A DNA stretch of 16,262 nucleotides from Gardnerella kenyensis (GTDB lineage: Bacteria > Actinomycetota > Actinomycetes > Actinomycetales > Bifidobacteriaceae). Under the pieces are notes generated by a model that saw only the letters and a list, made by a program, of their open reading frames with translations, made no database searches and was not told the origin of the DNA. Where the stretch lies: assembly GCA_003585735.1 (NCBI GenBank), contig NQOH01000002.1, positions 96,696 to 112,957 on the forward strand, written 5' to 3'. Of the stretch, positions 1-7,241 are shown piece by piece (the first letter of the stretch is position 1; each line of letters starts with the position of its first letter). Position numbers and translations under genes: made by a program.

Positions 1-1
1 G

Positions 2-529
2 TTGATTTTGCGACTGCGCGGAAACGATAATAAGAAAATCAAATATGCGAATAATATTTCTGAGCGAGATGGAGTTCTCGCAGTTATGAATATTACGCGC
101 ATGAAGCATGCTTTTAGTTTTGATCTTATGAGTGCTGTAGTTGCGTTAATTGTAACTTTGGCTGCAGGCTTGGCTTTGGCAGTGCTATTTACTTTGTCTA
201 GTACGAATATTTCGGAGCGCTCGCGCGAAATGGCAACGCTTAAAGTGCTTGGTTTTTATAAGCGCGAAGTGCATTCTTATATTCACAAAGAAATGCTTAC
301 TCTTACAATAATTGGCATTGTTGTTGGTTTGCCTCTTGGAAGGCTAATTGCAGGATTGCTAACTAACGCTTTGCGAATGCCGTCATTGTATTTCGAAGTA
401 GAGGTTTCTCCACTAAGTTATTGCATTGCGGGAGTTGCAACTCTAATCTTTGCGCTGATTGTGCAATGGGCTAATAATCCTGCGCTAGACAGAATTGATC
501 CTGTTAGCTCGCTTAAAAGCGTGGAGTGA
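2..529 (+). CDS. FtsX-type ABC transporter permease, C-terminal part (5' end outside window)
   Basis: The reading frame is open at the left edge, so the TTG at base 2 is not a real start; only the last 175 or so residues are present. Three hydrophobic segments are visible at about residues 42-66, 97-119 and 138-158. Between the first and second is the stretch ERSREMATLKVLGF, typical of the FtsX/MacB permease C-terminal domain, where a Glu-Met-(A/G)-x-L-(K/R)-x-(L/I)-G motif follows the first transmembrane helix of the module. The family acts in the cytoplasmic membrane with an ATPase partner, exporting lipoproteins, peptides or drugs, or transmitting force to cell-wall hydrolases. The substrate cannot be inferred, since the ATPase gene and the extracytoplasmic domain are outside the window. 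The stop is TGA at 527-529. No hairpin terminator follows; a short tandem repeat does (541-573). Confidence 0.85.
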   Translation: MILRLRGNDNKKIKYANNISERDGVLAVMNITRMKHAFSFDLMSAVVALIVTLAAGLALAVLFTLSSTNISERSREMATLKVLGFYKREVHSYIHKEMLTLTIIGIVVGLPLGRLIAGLLTNALRMPSLYFEVEVSPLSYCIAGVATLIFALIVQWANNPALDRIDPVSSLKSVE

Positions 530-540
530 TGGCAGTTTAG

Positions 541-573
541 TAGTCGTGATTTAGTCGTGATTTAGTTGCTATT
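541..573. repeat. 11-bp tandem repeat just after the permease stop codon
   Basis: Two perfect copies of TAGTCGTGATT (541-551, 552-562) are followed by a diverged third copy (563-573, TAGTTGCTATT). An isolated partial copy lies at 589-598. The array starts 11 bases after the TGA of the FtsX-type gene. The unit resembles the 11-bp units at the end of the FKBP gene (3153-3218). Function is unknown. Confidence 0.8.
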
Positions 574-652
574 TAATTGCGTAAAGTTTAGTCGTGGAAA
601 CTTAAGTGGATTTGCGAGAAAAGTATAAATCGGCGAATGGTTACGGGGTTCA

Positions 653-658
653 TATAAA
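653..658 (+). promoter_or_regulatory. Possible -10 box for the amino acid permease gene
   Basis: TATAAA at 653-658 lies 39 bases before the chosen ATG. No convincing -35 hexamer sits 16-18 bases upstream. A second TATAAA at 624-629 has a weak TTAAGT (602-607) at 16-base spacing. Either could be the -10 element, and neither is strong evidence alone. Confidence 0.3.
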
Positions 659-697
659 ATTGGAGTTTCGTGATTGCTAAGAAACGGAGTTTTAATA

Positions 698-2293
698 ATG
701 AGTGAGATTGCCAATAGTGACATTAATGTAGATTCTACAAAAGCAGAATCTGCAGAAGCACAAAATAGCATATCTTCTCATAATCAATCTTCCTGCGAAA
801 CTTCCGCTGCAACTTCCGCTACATCTACAACGGAGAGCGAATCTAGTAGCACAAATCAAATGGAACGTAGCCTTACAAAGCGCCATGTGCAATTTATTGC
901 TATCGGCGGCACAATTGGTACGGGCTTATTCCTTGGATCTGGAAAATCAATTAGCTTAACTGGCCCAAGTATTGTATTCGTTTACATTATTGTTGGATTG
1001 ATTATGTTCTTGCTTATGCGTGGCATTGGCGAGTTAATGTACAAAGATCCAAACCAGCATACTTTTATTAGTTTTATTACGCGCTATCTTGGCAGAGGAT
1101 GGGGTAATTTTGCTGGTTGGTCGTACTGGTTTGTGCTTGTGCTAATTGGCATGAGCGAAATTACGGCTGTTAGCACGTATTGCGTCACATTCTTCCAAAC
1201 TTTCGATATTGACGTAAGTCATTGGAAGTGGCTTATAGAAGTAGTGTTTTTAGCTGCTCTAGTGTGCATTAATTTGGTTGCGGTTAAGCTGTTTGGGGAA
1301 ACTGAGTTTTGGTTCTCTATGATTAAAATAACGCTGATTGTGGCGCTTATTGTAACCGCTGTGGTTATGGCTTTGATTGGTTACCATTACTCCGCAACGC
1401 CTTTGCATGGTGGCATAATAAGTCCTGCAGGACACGCTGGTTTGGATAATATTTTCCACAATTTCTCGCTTATGCCGAACGGTTGGTTAGCTTTCTTAAT
1501 GAGCTTCCAAATGGTGTTCTATGCGTACCAGCTTATTGAATTTGTTGGCGTAACTGTTTCGGAAACTAAGAATCCTCGCCAGGTTTTGCCAAAGGCTGTG
1601 AACGAGATTATCATGCGCGTTTTGATTTTCTATGTTGGCGCTCTTGTGGCAATTATGCTTATTGTGCCTTGGCAGCAGTTTAAAGCTACAAATGCTGAGG
1701 GCGTGTTTATGTCGCCGTTCATTATGGTGTTCCAGTACGCTGGCTTGCATTGGGCTTCTGCACTCGTGTTCTTTGTGGTTATTACGGCCGCTTCTTCTGC
1801 GCTTAACTCTTTGCTGTATTCTGCCGGCCGCCACATGTATCAGATTGCTCTTGAATCTCCTTCTCCTCTTTTAGGCAAGTTGCGTAAGGTTTCTCGCACT
1901 AAAGTTCCTGCTCGCGCAATTTTGTTCTCAGGTGCGTTGATTCTTCTTTCTCCTGTAATTAATTCCATTCCTGGCGTACATGGTGCGTTTATTTTGTTTG
2001 CTTCCGCATCTTCTGCAGTAATAATCATGATTTACATTTTGATTATGGTTACGCACCGTAAGTATCGTATGTCTGCTGACTTTATGCCGGATGGCTTCGT
2101 AATGCCTCACTACAAGTTCCTTAATTCGCTTACTATTGCGTTCTTTGTTTTTGTGTATATTACGCTGTTTATTAGCGAAGATACTCGTGTTTCTGCAATT
2201 GGTGGATTAGTTTGGCTTGTGCTGTTTGGTGGTTATTGCGCGCTTCATGAGCGTTGGCAGAATCGTGATTTAGCTGAAGCTTTGGGCAAGTAA
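698..2293 (+). CDS. Amino acid permease, APC superfamily (AAT family, CycA/LysP-like)
   Basis: This is probably a proton-coupled amino acid importer of the cytoplasmic membrane. The ATG at 698 gives 531 residues and has GGAG at 686-689, 8 bases upstream; the in-frame TTG at 674 lacks this. Residues 1-55 are a Ser/Thr/Glu-rich, probably disordered cytoplasmic head. The core begins at about residue 56 (ERSLTKRHVQFIAIG), and the AAT-family signature GGTIGTGLFLGSGK is at 70-83 in the unwound part of helix 1. About 12 hydrophobic helices follow, and GVTVSETKNPR, a conserved AAT-family loop, is present in the middle. The start of the core resembles D-Ala/Gly/D-Ser permease CycA from memory, but the substrate cannot be assigned. 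nucS starts 36 bases after the stop with no terminator between, so the two genes may share a transcript. Confidence 0.9.
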   Translation: MSEIANSDINVDSTKAESAEAQNSISSHNQSSCETSAATSATSTTESESSSTNQMERSLTKRHVQFIAIGGTIGTGLFLGSGKSISLTGPSIVFVYIIVGLIMFLLMRGIGELMYKDPNQHTFISFITRYLGRGWGNFAGWSYWFVLVLIGMSEITAVSTYCVTFFQTFDIDVSHWKWLIEVVFLAALVCINLVAVKLFGETEFWFSMIKITLIVALIVTAVVMALIGYHYSATPLHGGIISPAGHAGLDNIFHNFSLMPNGWLAFLMSFQMVFYAYQLIEFVGVTVSETKNPRQVLPKAVNEIIMRVLIFYVGALVAIMLIVPWQQFKATNAEGVFMSPFIMVFQYAGLHWASALVFFVVITAASSALNSLLYSAGRHMYQIALESPSPLLGKLRKVSRTKVPARAILFSGALILLSPVINSIPGVHGAFILFASASSAVIIMIYILIMVTHRKYRMSADFMPDGFVMPHYKFLNSLTIAFFVFVYITLFISEDTRVSAIGGLVWLVLFGGYCALHERWQNRDLAEALGK

Positions 2294-2329
2294 CGTCTCT
2301 CTTTACGTTATTTCTGTTATGCTTGCTGT

Positions 2330-3055
2330 GTGCGAATTATTGTTGCAGATTGCAGTGCTGAATACACAGGTAGATTAAACGCTACGCTTCCGCTATCTAA
2401 GCGAGTGCTACTTATTAAAGCAGATGGTAGCGTGCTTATTTTTTCGGAACTTGGTGCGTATAAGCCGCTTAATTGGATGGTTGCTCCTTGCACTATGCGT
2501 GTTCTTAGTAAAGAAGATAGTGTGCGTAAAGAAGATAGCGGCGAATCTGATTCTGACATTATTGCGGATGGCTGCATTTTGCGTGTTGCTGCAGCTAAAA
2601 GCGATGATTTGCTTATGATTTCGCTTAATCATGTTTATAGCGATAATACTTACGATTTGGGTGAGGATCCTGGCTTGGTTAAGGATGGTGTTGAAGACCA
2701 TTTGCAGCGCTATTTAGCTGAGCAAATTGAGCGTATTGGTGATGGCGCAACTTTGGTGCGTCGTGAGTATCCGACTGCTATTGGCCCGGTGGATATTATG
2801 GCTCAGGACGCGGATGGTGTGCATGTGGCGATTGAGATTAAGCGCCACGGTGGTATTGATGGCGTGGAGCAGCTTACGCGTTACTGCGAGTTGTTGAACA
2901 GGGATCCTTTGCTTAAGCCTGTTCGTGGCATTTTTGCGGCTCAAACTATTAGTCCGCAAGCGCGAGTTTTGGCTGAAGATCGTGGCTTTACTTGCTTAAT
3001 TCTTGACTATGACGACATGCGTGGCGTGGAGTCTACCGATCTTCGTCTTTTTTAA
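2330..3055 (+). CDS. nucS: Endonuclease NucS, mismatch-specific
   Basis: NucS cuts both strands at mismatched base pairs and underlies the non-canonical mismatch repair of many actinobacteria and archaea. The 241-residue product aligns along its length with mycobacterial NucS as I remember it: VRIIVADCSAEYTGRL at the start, AYKPLNWM (43-50), and DPGLVKDGVEDHLQ (113-126). Catalytic residues of the RecB-like nuclease domain are D155 (IGPVD), E169 and K171 (EIK), and Q181 (VEQLTRY). The C-terminus DLRLF resembles the short motif through which NucS binds the sliding clamp. The start is GTG, with no good Shine-Dalgarno sequence; no in-frame ATG lies upstream, and translation may be coupled to the permease. 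Residues 60-76 form an acidic, Ser-rich insert built from an 18-bp tandem duplication (2507-2542) that I do not recall in mycobacterial NucS. Confidence 0.95.
   Translation: MRIIVADCSAEYTGRLNATLPLSKRVLLIKADGSVLIFSELGAYKPLNWMVAPCTMRVLSKEDSVRKEDSGESDSDIIADGCILRVAAAKSDDLLMISLNHVYSDNTYDLGEDPGLVKDGVEDHLQRYLAEQIERIGDGATLVRREYPTAIGPVDIMAQDADGVHVAIEIKRHGGIDGVEQLTRYCELLNRDPLLKPVRGIFAAQTISPQARVLAEDRGFTCLILDYDDMRGVESTDLRLF
2507..2542 (+). repeat. 18-bp tandem duplication inside nucS
   Basis: The units 2507-2524 and 2525-2542 share an identical 13-base core, GTAAAGAAGATAG. They encode SKEDSV and RKEDSG. The unit is a multiple of three, so the frame is kept. It lengthens a loop between the N-terminal and nuclease domains without touching catalytic residues. 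Confidence 0.8.
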
Positions 3056-3102
3056 TTTAAAATATTCTATTTTATACAGAATTTGTTACGTAAATTTATA
3101 TA

Positions 3103-3137
3103 CAAAAATGCCGCGCACGTTCTCGCATGCGCGGCAT
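3103..3137 (-). terminator. Intrinsic terminator of the FKBP gene, between convergent genes
   Basis: A perfect 10-bp GC-rich stem (3108-3117 with 3128-3137, arm ATGCCGCGCA) encloses a 10-base loop. Read on the minus strand it is followed by TTTTTG, the U-tract of an intrinsic terminator for the FKBP lipoprotein gene. On the plus strand it is followed by AAATGATT, so it should stop nucS transcription less well, although the same hairpin may protect that 3' end. Confidence 0.85.
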
Positions 3138-3152
3138 AAATGATTAATAGCA

Positions 3153-3218
3153 AATCACTTAGTAATCAATTAATAATCACTTAATAATAACTTAGTAATT
3201 ACTAAGCAATCACGAAGC
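3153..3218. repeat. Six 11-bp tandem repeats spanning the FKBP stop codon
   Basis: Six consecutive units of exactly 11 bp occupy 3153-3163, 3164-3174, 3175-3185, 3186-3196, 3197-3207 and 3208-3218. Read in the gene's direction the consensus is RYTAAGTGATT, with one to four differences per unit. The first unit in that direction contains the last codons and TGA stop of the FKBP gene; later units supply further in-frame stops (TAA, TGA, TAA). A perfect 16-bp palindrome, CTTAGTAATTACTAAG (3191-3206), arises where two units meet. Confidence 0.85.
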
Positions 3219-4199
3219 GTAAAGAATATCGACTACGAAGTACAGCGTTGAATTTGCAGGAATTACTACGTTGCCCTTTGCATCCTTTTTGTCTTCCTTG
3301 CCATATCCATCACTTGGAGGAACCACAAGCAATACTTGAGAACCGACTTTCTTTCCAGCCAAACCCTTTGTCCAACCTGGTATTACGCCTCCTGCAAGAG
3401 AGAATTCTGCAGGCTGCTTGCGATCCCAAGAGGAATCGAATTGGTGAAGTTTGCCGTCTTTATCGGTAGTCCAACCAGTGTAATGAGCGGAAACTGTGTC
3501 TTTTGCGGTTACAGTTTTTCCGGTTCCTTCAATCAAAGTCTGAGAAACAAGCTTTTCGTCTGGCTTATAGCCGTTCAAATCAAGGGAAGGCCTTCCGGAA
3601 GCATCGCGAGTAACCTTTGGCAATCCCGCTGGAATATCGGTTACTTCTTTACCATTCGCACGGCTTAATGCTTTCGCACGCGAAACCATTGTGAGAACCA
3701 TAATGTATGAAGGATTTTTATTACCACCATCTATGCCAAAAGCGATTGTTGTATTAATCTTCTTGCCCTTAATTAAAGCGTAGTATGGTCGGCTTGTTGA
3801 AGTCTTATTAATGGAGATTGAGCAATCAAGTCTGCCCTTATCCCAAGTATTCATCAATTCCTTGCCATCTTTGGCATTCAACACAATGCCTTGTGAGCAT
3901 ACGCGGTCACCTTCTTGAATGGTTTGACCGTTACCGTGTTGCAAAATTGCGTATGAGTTTCGTTTTACTTTGACTGGAGCTTGTAAATTAATTTTTGGCT
4001 TTTTGCCAAGTTCTCCAGAAGCGCTTACGCCTTCTAATAATTGCATACCGGCTTTTTGTGCATTCTCATCAGCAGCGCCATTTGTGCTACTTGCGTTTCC
4101 GCTACAAGAAGCTAATCCTACGCATAATGCTACTGTACTAATAGCAGCAAAAGCGCGCATTATTAAGGATTTTTGTTTCAATATTGTGGTTTTTTGCAT
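3210..4199 (-). CDS. FKBP-type peptidyl-prolyl cis-trans isomerase lipoprotein
   Basis: The 329-residue product has a basic N-terminus, a hydrophobic stretch (15-30) and the lipobox LASC with Cys32 as the predicted lipidated residue, so it is probably anchored on the outer face of the membrane and helps fold secreted proteins. The C-terminal FKBP domain spans about 215-329. FKBP12 active-site positions appear retained: Y240, F254-D255, F266, V272-I273, W276, Y299 and F321. Residues about 80-175 look like a second, degenerate FKBP-like copy (GDRVCSQGIVLNAKDGKELMN) lacking most of these residues, with C101 and C126 able to form a disulfide. The ATG at 4199 gives a full signal peptide with AGGG upstream; Met14 is an alternative. 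The gene is monocistronic, diverges from the membrane-protein gene and ends at the terminator at 3103-3137. Confidence 0.93.
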   Translation of the reverse strand: MQKTTILKQKSLIMRAFAAISTVALCVGLASCSGNASSTNGAADENAQKAGMQLLEGVSASGELGKKPKINLQAPVKVKRNSYAILQHGNGQTIQEGDRVCSQGIVLNAKDGKELMNTWDKGRLDCSISINKTSTSRPYYALIKGKKINTTIAFGIDGGNKNPSYIMVLTMVSRAKALSRANGKEVTDIPAGLPKVTRDASGRPSLDLNGYKPDEKLVSQTLIEGTGKTVTAKDTVSAHYTGWTTDKDGKLHQFDSSWDRKQPAEFSLAGGVIPGWTKGLAGKKVGSQVLLVVPPSDGYGKEDKKDAKGNVVIPANSTLYFVVDILYAS

Positions 4200-4240
4200 A
4201 TGATTACCCTACCGCTTGATGTTGATTTTTAATTCAAATC

Positions 4241-4268
4241 TTCAACTGGTATGAAAAGATTGTAGAAT
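4241..4268 (+). promoter_or_regulatory. Probable sigma-70-type promoter of the membrane protein/lipoprotein/ybbN group
   Basis: TTCAAC (4241-4246) and TAGAAT (4263-4268) are separated by 16 bases. Transcription would begin near 4275, leaving a 5' leader of about 45 bases before the ATG at 4320, or almost none before the ATG at 4278. The stretch 4200-4277 separates two divergent genes and must also hold the FKBP promoter, which I could not place. Confidence 0.45.
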
Positions 4269-4319
4269 AGTAGCGTTATGACGAATATCAACAACTCTTC
4301 TGAAAAAGAAGGACAGCCG

Positions 4320-6098
4320 ATGCGACGACTAACATTGCGCGCTAAAATTATGCGAGGTATTGTAGCTCCATTTTTTGCCGTACTTGCAGTATTAAGTGTT
4401 GCTCTTGGTGTTGCGAATGCAACTTTCTGGAAGCCGAATGACGTAGTTATTGCATATGCAAAAGTAACTGGAACTCGCTATATTGTTACGGATCCAGGCG
4501 TGCTTAATTTGGTCGATAATCGAGTTCGTGTAAGCGTTGCAGCTTTACACACTCGTAAGCCTATTTGTGTGGCTGTTGGTTTCACAAAAGATGTTCGTGG
4601 TTGGATTGCTGGTTCTTCAGTACAGCGTATTACAGGTTTGCGCGATTGGAATAATCTTTCTGTAAAGAAAGTATCCGTAAAAAATAAAGTGGCTGCCGAG
4701 GCTAGTACGGATAGTGATGATCCGGATGTTCCGTTCCAAAAATCTAATTTATGGCCGATTGTTACATGCCAATTAGGTTTAGCAAAGTTGGCAATAAATA
4801 CAGCTGACTATGTGCAAACTGCTGGTTCTGCTTCTTATGATCATGCTGTTGCAACAGGCGCTATGAAGAAATCCAAAGATAGTACAAAAGCTGCTTCGAA
4901 TCATAAGGATGCTCGTTCTATTAGGATTCGTTCTCAAGCTGCCAAACGTGTGCTGCTAATTGATTTAGGAGATAATTCGCCTGCCGCTTCTATAGAATTA
5001 CGCTGGAGAAGGCATCAAGTGCCAGATTTTGCTACTCCTCTGTACTTTGTTGCAGTTCTTTTTGCAGCACTTTCTCTTCTTGCTGCAACTATTTTTGCAA
5101 TGGAACCGCATCGTCGACGCAATAAGCAACTTGTGGCAAGTCGTTCAGGAGTATTGACAGTAAAGCCTGCTCGTAGTGAAGAAGTTTCATTTATTGAAGC
5201 TTTTGCTGGCACATGGTCTGGAATGTTCGGGCATAAGCATCATAAAAAGTCTTCTGGTTCTCATGCTCGTCATGGTTCGCATGCGCGCAGTCATAAAAAT
5301 TCATCTTACGAAGGAAATAATCAAATTGATGATAATAAGCAGGTTCGTACTGCTTATGCGTCAACAGCTGTATCTTCTACAGATTCTTTGGCTGAAACTA
5401 CTGTTATTTCGCAAGATGAGCTTCTTGCGTTTGCAGCTCGTTTTTATCAACAGCATGATGCGAATTCTAAATTAAATTCGGAAGATTCTGCTGATTCTGT
5501 AGATTCTGTAGATTCTTCTAAAGATAGTACAAAAGATAGTGCAAAAGATAGTACAAAAGATAGCGCAAACTCTAAGTCTGAAGATTCTTGGAAAGGCCAC
5601 GCTTCTGAAGATTACGCTGAATCTAAAGAAAATTCTTATTCAAATAAAAATAAGCAAGATAACAAGCGTAAGCAAAATGCGCAAAATAGGAAGAATCCTC
5701 AAAATAACAATCGCAAAAATAAGAGTAATGGCGAGGCGCAGAATCAATCTGATTCTAAAAACAAAAGTGAATCGCGCAATAAGCATGGTTTGCAAAATAA
5801 ATCTAATTCGCGCAGTAAATATGGTTCTCAAAATAAACAAGGCAAAGATAATAATCGGAATAATCAAAATAATCAGAACAATCCGAATAATCCGAACAAT
5901 CCGAATAATCAGAACAATCAACGCACGAATGACGGGTCTGATAAATCTAAAAAGCAATCGAAACAGCAGAATAAGCAGCAATCTCGTAATAATCGTCGTG
6001 AATATCACGGCAGCAATAACAATAGCCGCTATCGCAAAAATAGCAAAGGTTACCGAGGCAATTCCTCGAGTGAGCGAGGCAATGAGCAACATGCGTAA
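4320..6098 (+). CDS. Membrane protein of unknown function with a very long low-complexity cytoplasmic tail
   Basis: I do not recognise this 592-residue protein. It has a basic N-terminus and a membrane helix at about 14-34. An extracytoplasmic domain (about 35-237) contains only two cysteines, C83 and C150. A second helix lies at about 238-260 and is followed by MEPHRRR, so the rest should be cytoplasmic. That tail of about 330 residues has no apparent fold: a His-rich patch (304-320), an Asp-Ser/Lys-Asp-Ser repeat, then Asn/Gln/Lys-rich sequence with NNP/NNQ triplets, ending SSERGNEQHA. The chosen ATG has AGAAGGA 6 bases upstream; the in-frame ATG at 4278 lacks an SD sequence but lies about 10 bases after a -10 box, so a leaderless longer form (606 residues) is possible. 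The stop overlaps the next gene's start, indicating coupled translation. Two internal tandem repeats make the tail length likely to vary between strains. Confidence 0.8.
   Translation: MRRLTLRAKIMRGIVAPFFAVLAVLSVALGVANATFWKPNDVVIAYAKVTGTRYIVTDPGVLNLVDNRVRVSVAALHTRKPICVAVGFTKDVRGWIAGSSVQRITGLRDWNNLSVKKVSVKNKVAAEASTDSDDPDVPFQKSNLWPIVTCQLGLAKLAINTADYVQTAGSASYDHAVATGAMKKSKDSTKAASNHKDARSIRIRSQAAKRVLLIDLGDNSPAASIELRWRRHQVPDFATPLYFVAVLFAALSLLAATIFAMEPHRRRNKQLVASRSGVLTVKPARSEEVSFIEAFAGTWSGMFGHKHHKKSSGSHARHGSHARSHKNSSYEGNNQIDDNKQVRTAYASTAVSSTDSLAETTVISQDELLAFAARFYQQHDANSKLNSEDSADSVDSVDSSKDSTKDSAKDSTKDSANSKSEDSWKGHASEDYAESKENSYSNKNKQDNKRKQNAQNRKNPQNNNRKNKSNGEAQNQSDSKNKSESRNKHGLQNKSNSRSKYGSQNKQGKDNNRNNQNNQNNPNNPNNPNNQNNQRTNDGSDKSKKQSKQQNKQQSRNNRREYHGSNNNSRYRKNSKGYRGNSSSERGNEQHA
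5484..5567 (+). repeat. In-frame 9-bp and 12-bp tandem repeats encoding Asp-Ser motifs
   Basis: Four 9-bp units of the form GATTCTGTA (5484-5519) encode DSA, DSV, DSV, DSS. Four 12-bp units of the form AAAGATAGTACA follow directly (5520-5567) and encode KDST, KDSA, KDST, KDSA. Both units are multiples of three, so copy-number change would alter tail length without shifting the frame. Confidence 0.9.
5850..5921 (+). repeat. Eight in-frame 9-bp repeats encoding Asn-Asn-(Pro/Gln/Arg)
   Basis: Eight units of the form AAYAATCCG or AAYAATCAR encode NN followed by R, Q, Q, P, P, P, Q, Q. AAT and AAC alternate at the first Asn in the later units, suggesting duplication of an 18-bp double unit. The repeat lies in the cytoplasmic tail. 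Confidence 0.9.
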
Positions 6099-7149
6099 TA
6101 TGAACATTAATACTGGCAAAAGTGGCAGCAGAAACTCAAATAGAATGTTTCGTTCTGCACTAACTTTCATCGCAAGTGTATTGTCAATTTTTATGGTTGC
6201 AGGCTTGTCTGCTTGCGATGGCCAGGTGCCTAAGCCTGCTGCGGAAGTTCATAGCAGCCAGGGATCTCCTAACGTAACGATGCTGCAAGAAAAAGATATT
6301 CGTCTTGGATTGCTTCGTACGTTGGAACGTGCGAATGATGAAAAAAACGTAAATATGTTGCCGCAAGCCGTTTCTGGACCTGCTTTAGATATTCGCGCAA
6401 GTGAGCTTAAAATTGCTGGAAAACTCGGAAATTTGGATCCAAAAACTGCAATCCCTAGAGTTGCTGCGCAAACCATTGTGCCAACTAATCCTGGCTGGCC
6501 GCGTGATCTTATGACAATTACCACAACAACTAAAGATCAGCAGTCAAAGCGTCTATTGGTGTTACGTCAGCAGCGTGCGCATTCAAATTACAAGCTTTGG
6601 GCTATTGCTAGATTGTTCCCTGGAGTGCATCTTCCTAAATTCGCTGTGCCAAGCATCGGCTCCTCAATGGGTAAAGCTAACGATAAGGGTCTAGTTATGA
6701 CTCCAGAGGCAGCGGTAGCAGCATATTCTGATGTGTTGCAACGCGGAAACGAAAGTAAATATGCTAAGCATTTTGAAGATGACTATTTGCGGCAAAAATT
6801 AACTGAACTTTCGAAAGCAGTGCAAGCCGGTCTTGAACGCAACAAAGGCTCGCAAGAGCAAGTATTTACTCCTAATTTGAAACAAATTAGTATTATGCGC
6901 TCGAGCGATGGTAGTGACTTAGTTGTGGCTCGTATTGATTCCGTATGGACTCGTTCTGCTGGAGCGGGGCGTGAATCTCGACCTGCTTCGGATGAAGAAA
7001 AAGCATTGTTTGGTGACGAAAAAGCAAAAGGTACTATGCGCGTAACGTATGTAAATGTAATTGCGCTAGTTGTGCCTCCAGCTGGATCTCATATGAAAAT
7101 CACGCCTGTTGGTGCGGAACGTCAGCCTATTAAAGTAGAAGCTTTGTAA
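6091..7149 (+). CDS. Lipoprotein of unknown function
   Basis: The 352-residue product begins with a basic region, a hydrophobic segment (about 23-39) and the lipobox LSAC, with Cys42 as the predicted lipidated residue, followed by a globular extracytoplasmic domain. I recognise no catalytic motif. Possible starts are ATGs at 6082, 6091 and 6100. The 6091 ATG is preferred because GAGG at 6076-6079 sits 11 bases away, whereas it is only 2 bases from 6082; this start overlaps the upstream TAA by 8 bases. The frame stays open far upstream only because the overlapping sequence is A-rich and repetitive. The membrane protein probably acts with this lipoprotein at the cell surface, given the tight overlap, but that is inference. 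A ybbN-like gene starts 92 bases after the stop. Confidence 0.85.
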   Translation: MRNMNINTGKSGSRNSNRMFRSALTFIASVLSIFMVAGLSACDGQVPKPAAEVHSSQGSPNVTMLQEKDIRLGLLRTLERANDEKNVNMLPQAVSGPALDIRASELKIAGKLGNLDPKTAIPRVAAQTIVPTNPGWPRDLMTITTTTKDQQSKRLLVLRQQRAHSNYKLWAIARLFPGVHLPKFAVPSIGSSMGKANDKGLVMTPEAAVAAYSDVLQRGNESKYAKHFEDDYLRQKLTELSKAVQAGLERNKGSQEQVFTPNLKQISIMRSSDGSDLVVARIDSVWTRSAGAGRESRPASDEEKALFGDEKAKGTMRVTYVNVIALVVPPAGSHMKITPVGAERQPIKVEAL

Positions 7150-7171
7150 ATCTTTGTAAATCTTTGTACGA
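7142..7171. repeat. 10-bp tandem repeat containing the lipoprotein stop codon
   Basis: CTTTGTAAAT occurs at 7142-7151 and 7152-7161, and a partial copy (CTTTGTACGA) at 7162-7171. A further diverged copy (GTTGTAAATCTT) begins near 7182. The first copy includes the TAA stop at 7147-7149. Confidence 0.8.
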
Positions 7172-7241
7172 GTCGTAAAACGTTGTAAATCTTCACAAGT
7201 AGTTTTTACAAGCACAACTTAAGTGCTGGAAAGAGGCAATA

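Noticed and set aside
3153..3218. CRISPR array
   Set aside because: Units are 11 bp and directly adjacent with no spacers, and no cas genes are present.
5539..6090. Long upstream extension of the lipoprotein frame
   Set aside because: The frame is open only because the overlapping A-rich repeats of the membrane-protein gene lack stops in it. The translation is Ile/Lys-biased and hides the signal peptide internally.
5640..6170. Minus-strand open frame of 176 codons, very Ile/Leu/Arg-rich
   Set aside because: It is the complement of the Asn/Lys-rich repeats; composition is an artefact, with no start signal or family resemblance.
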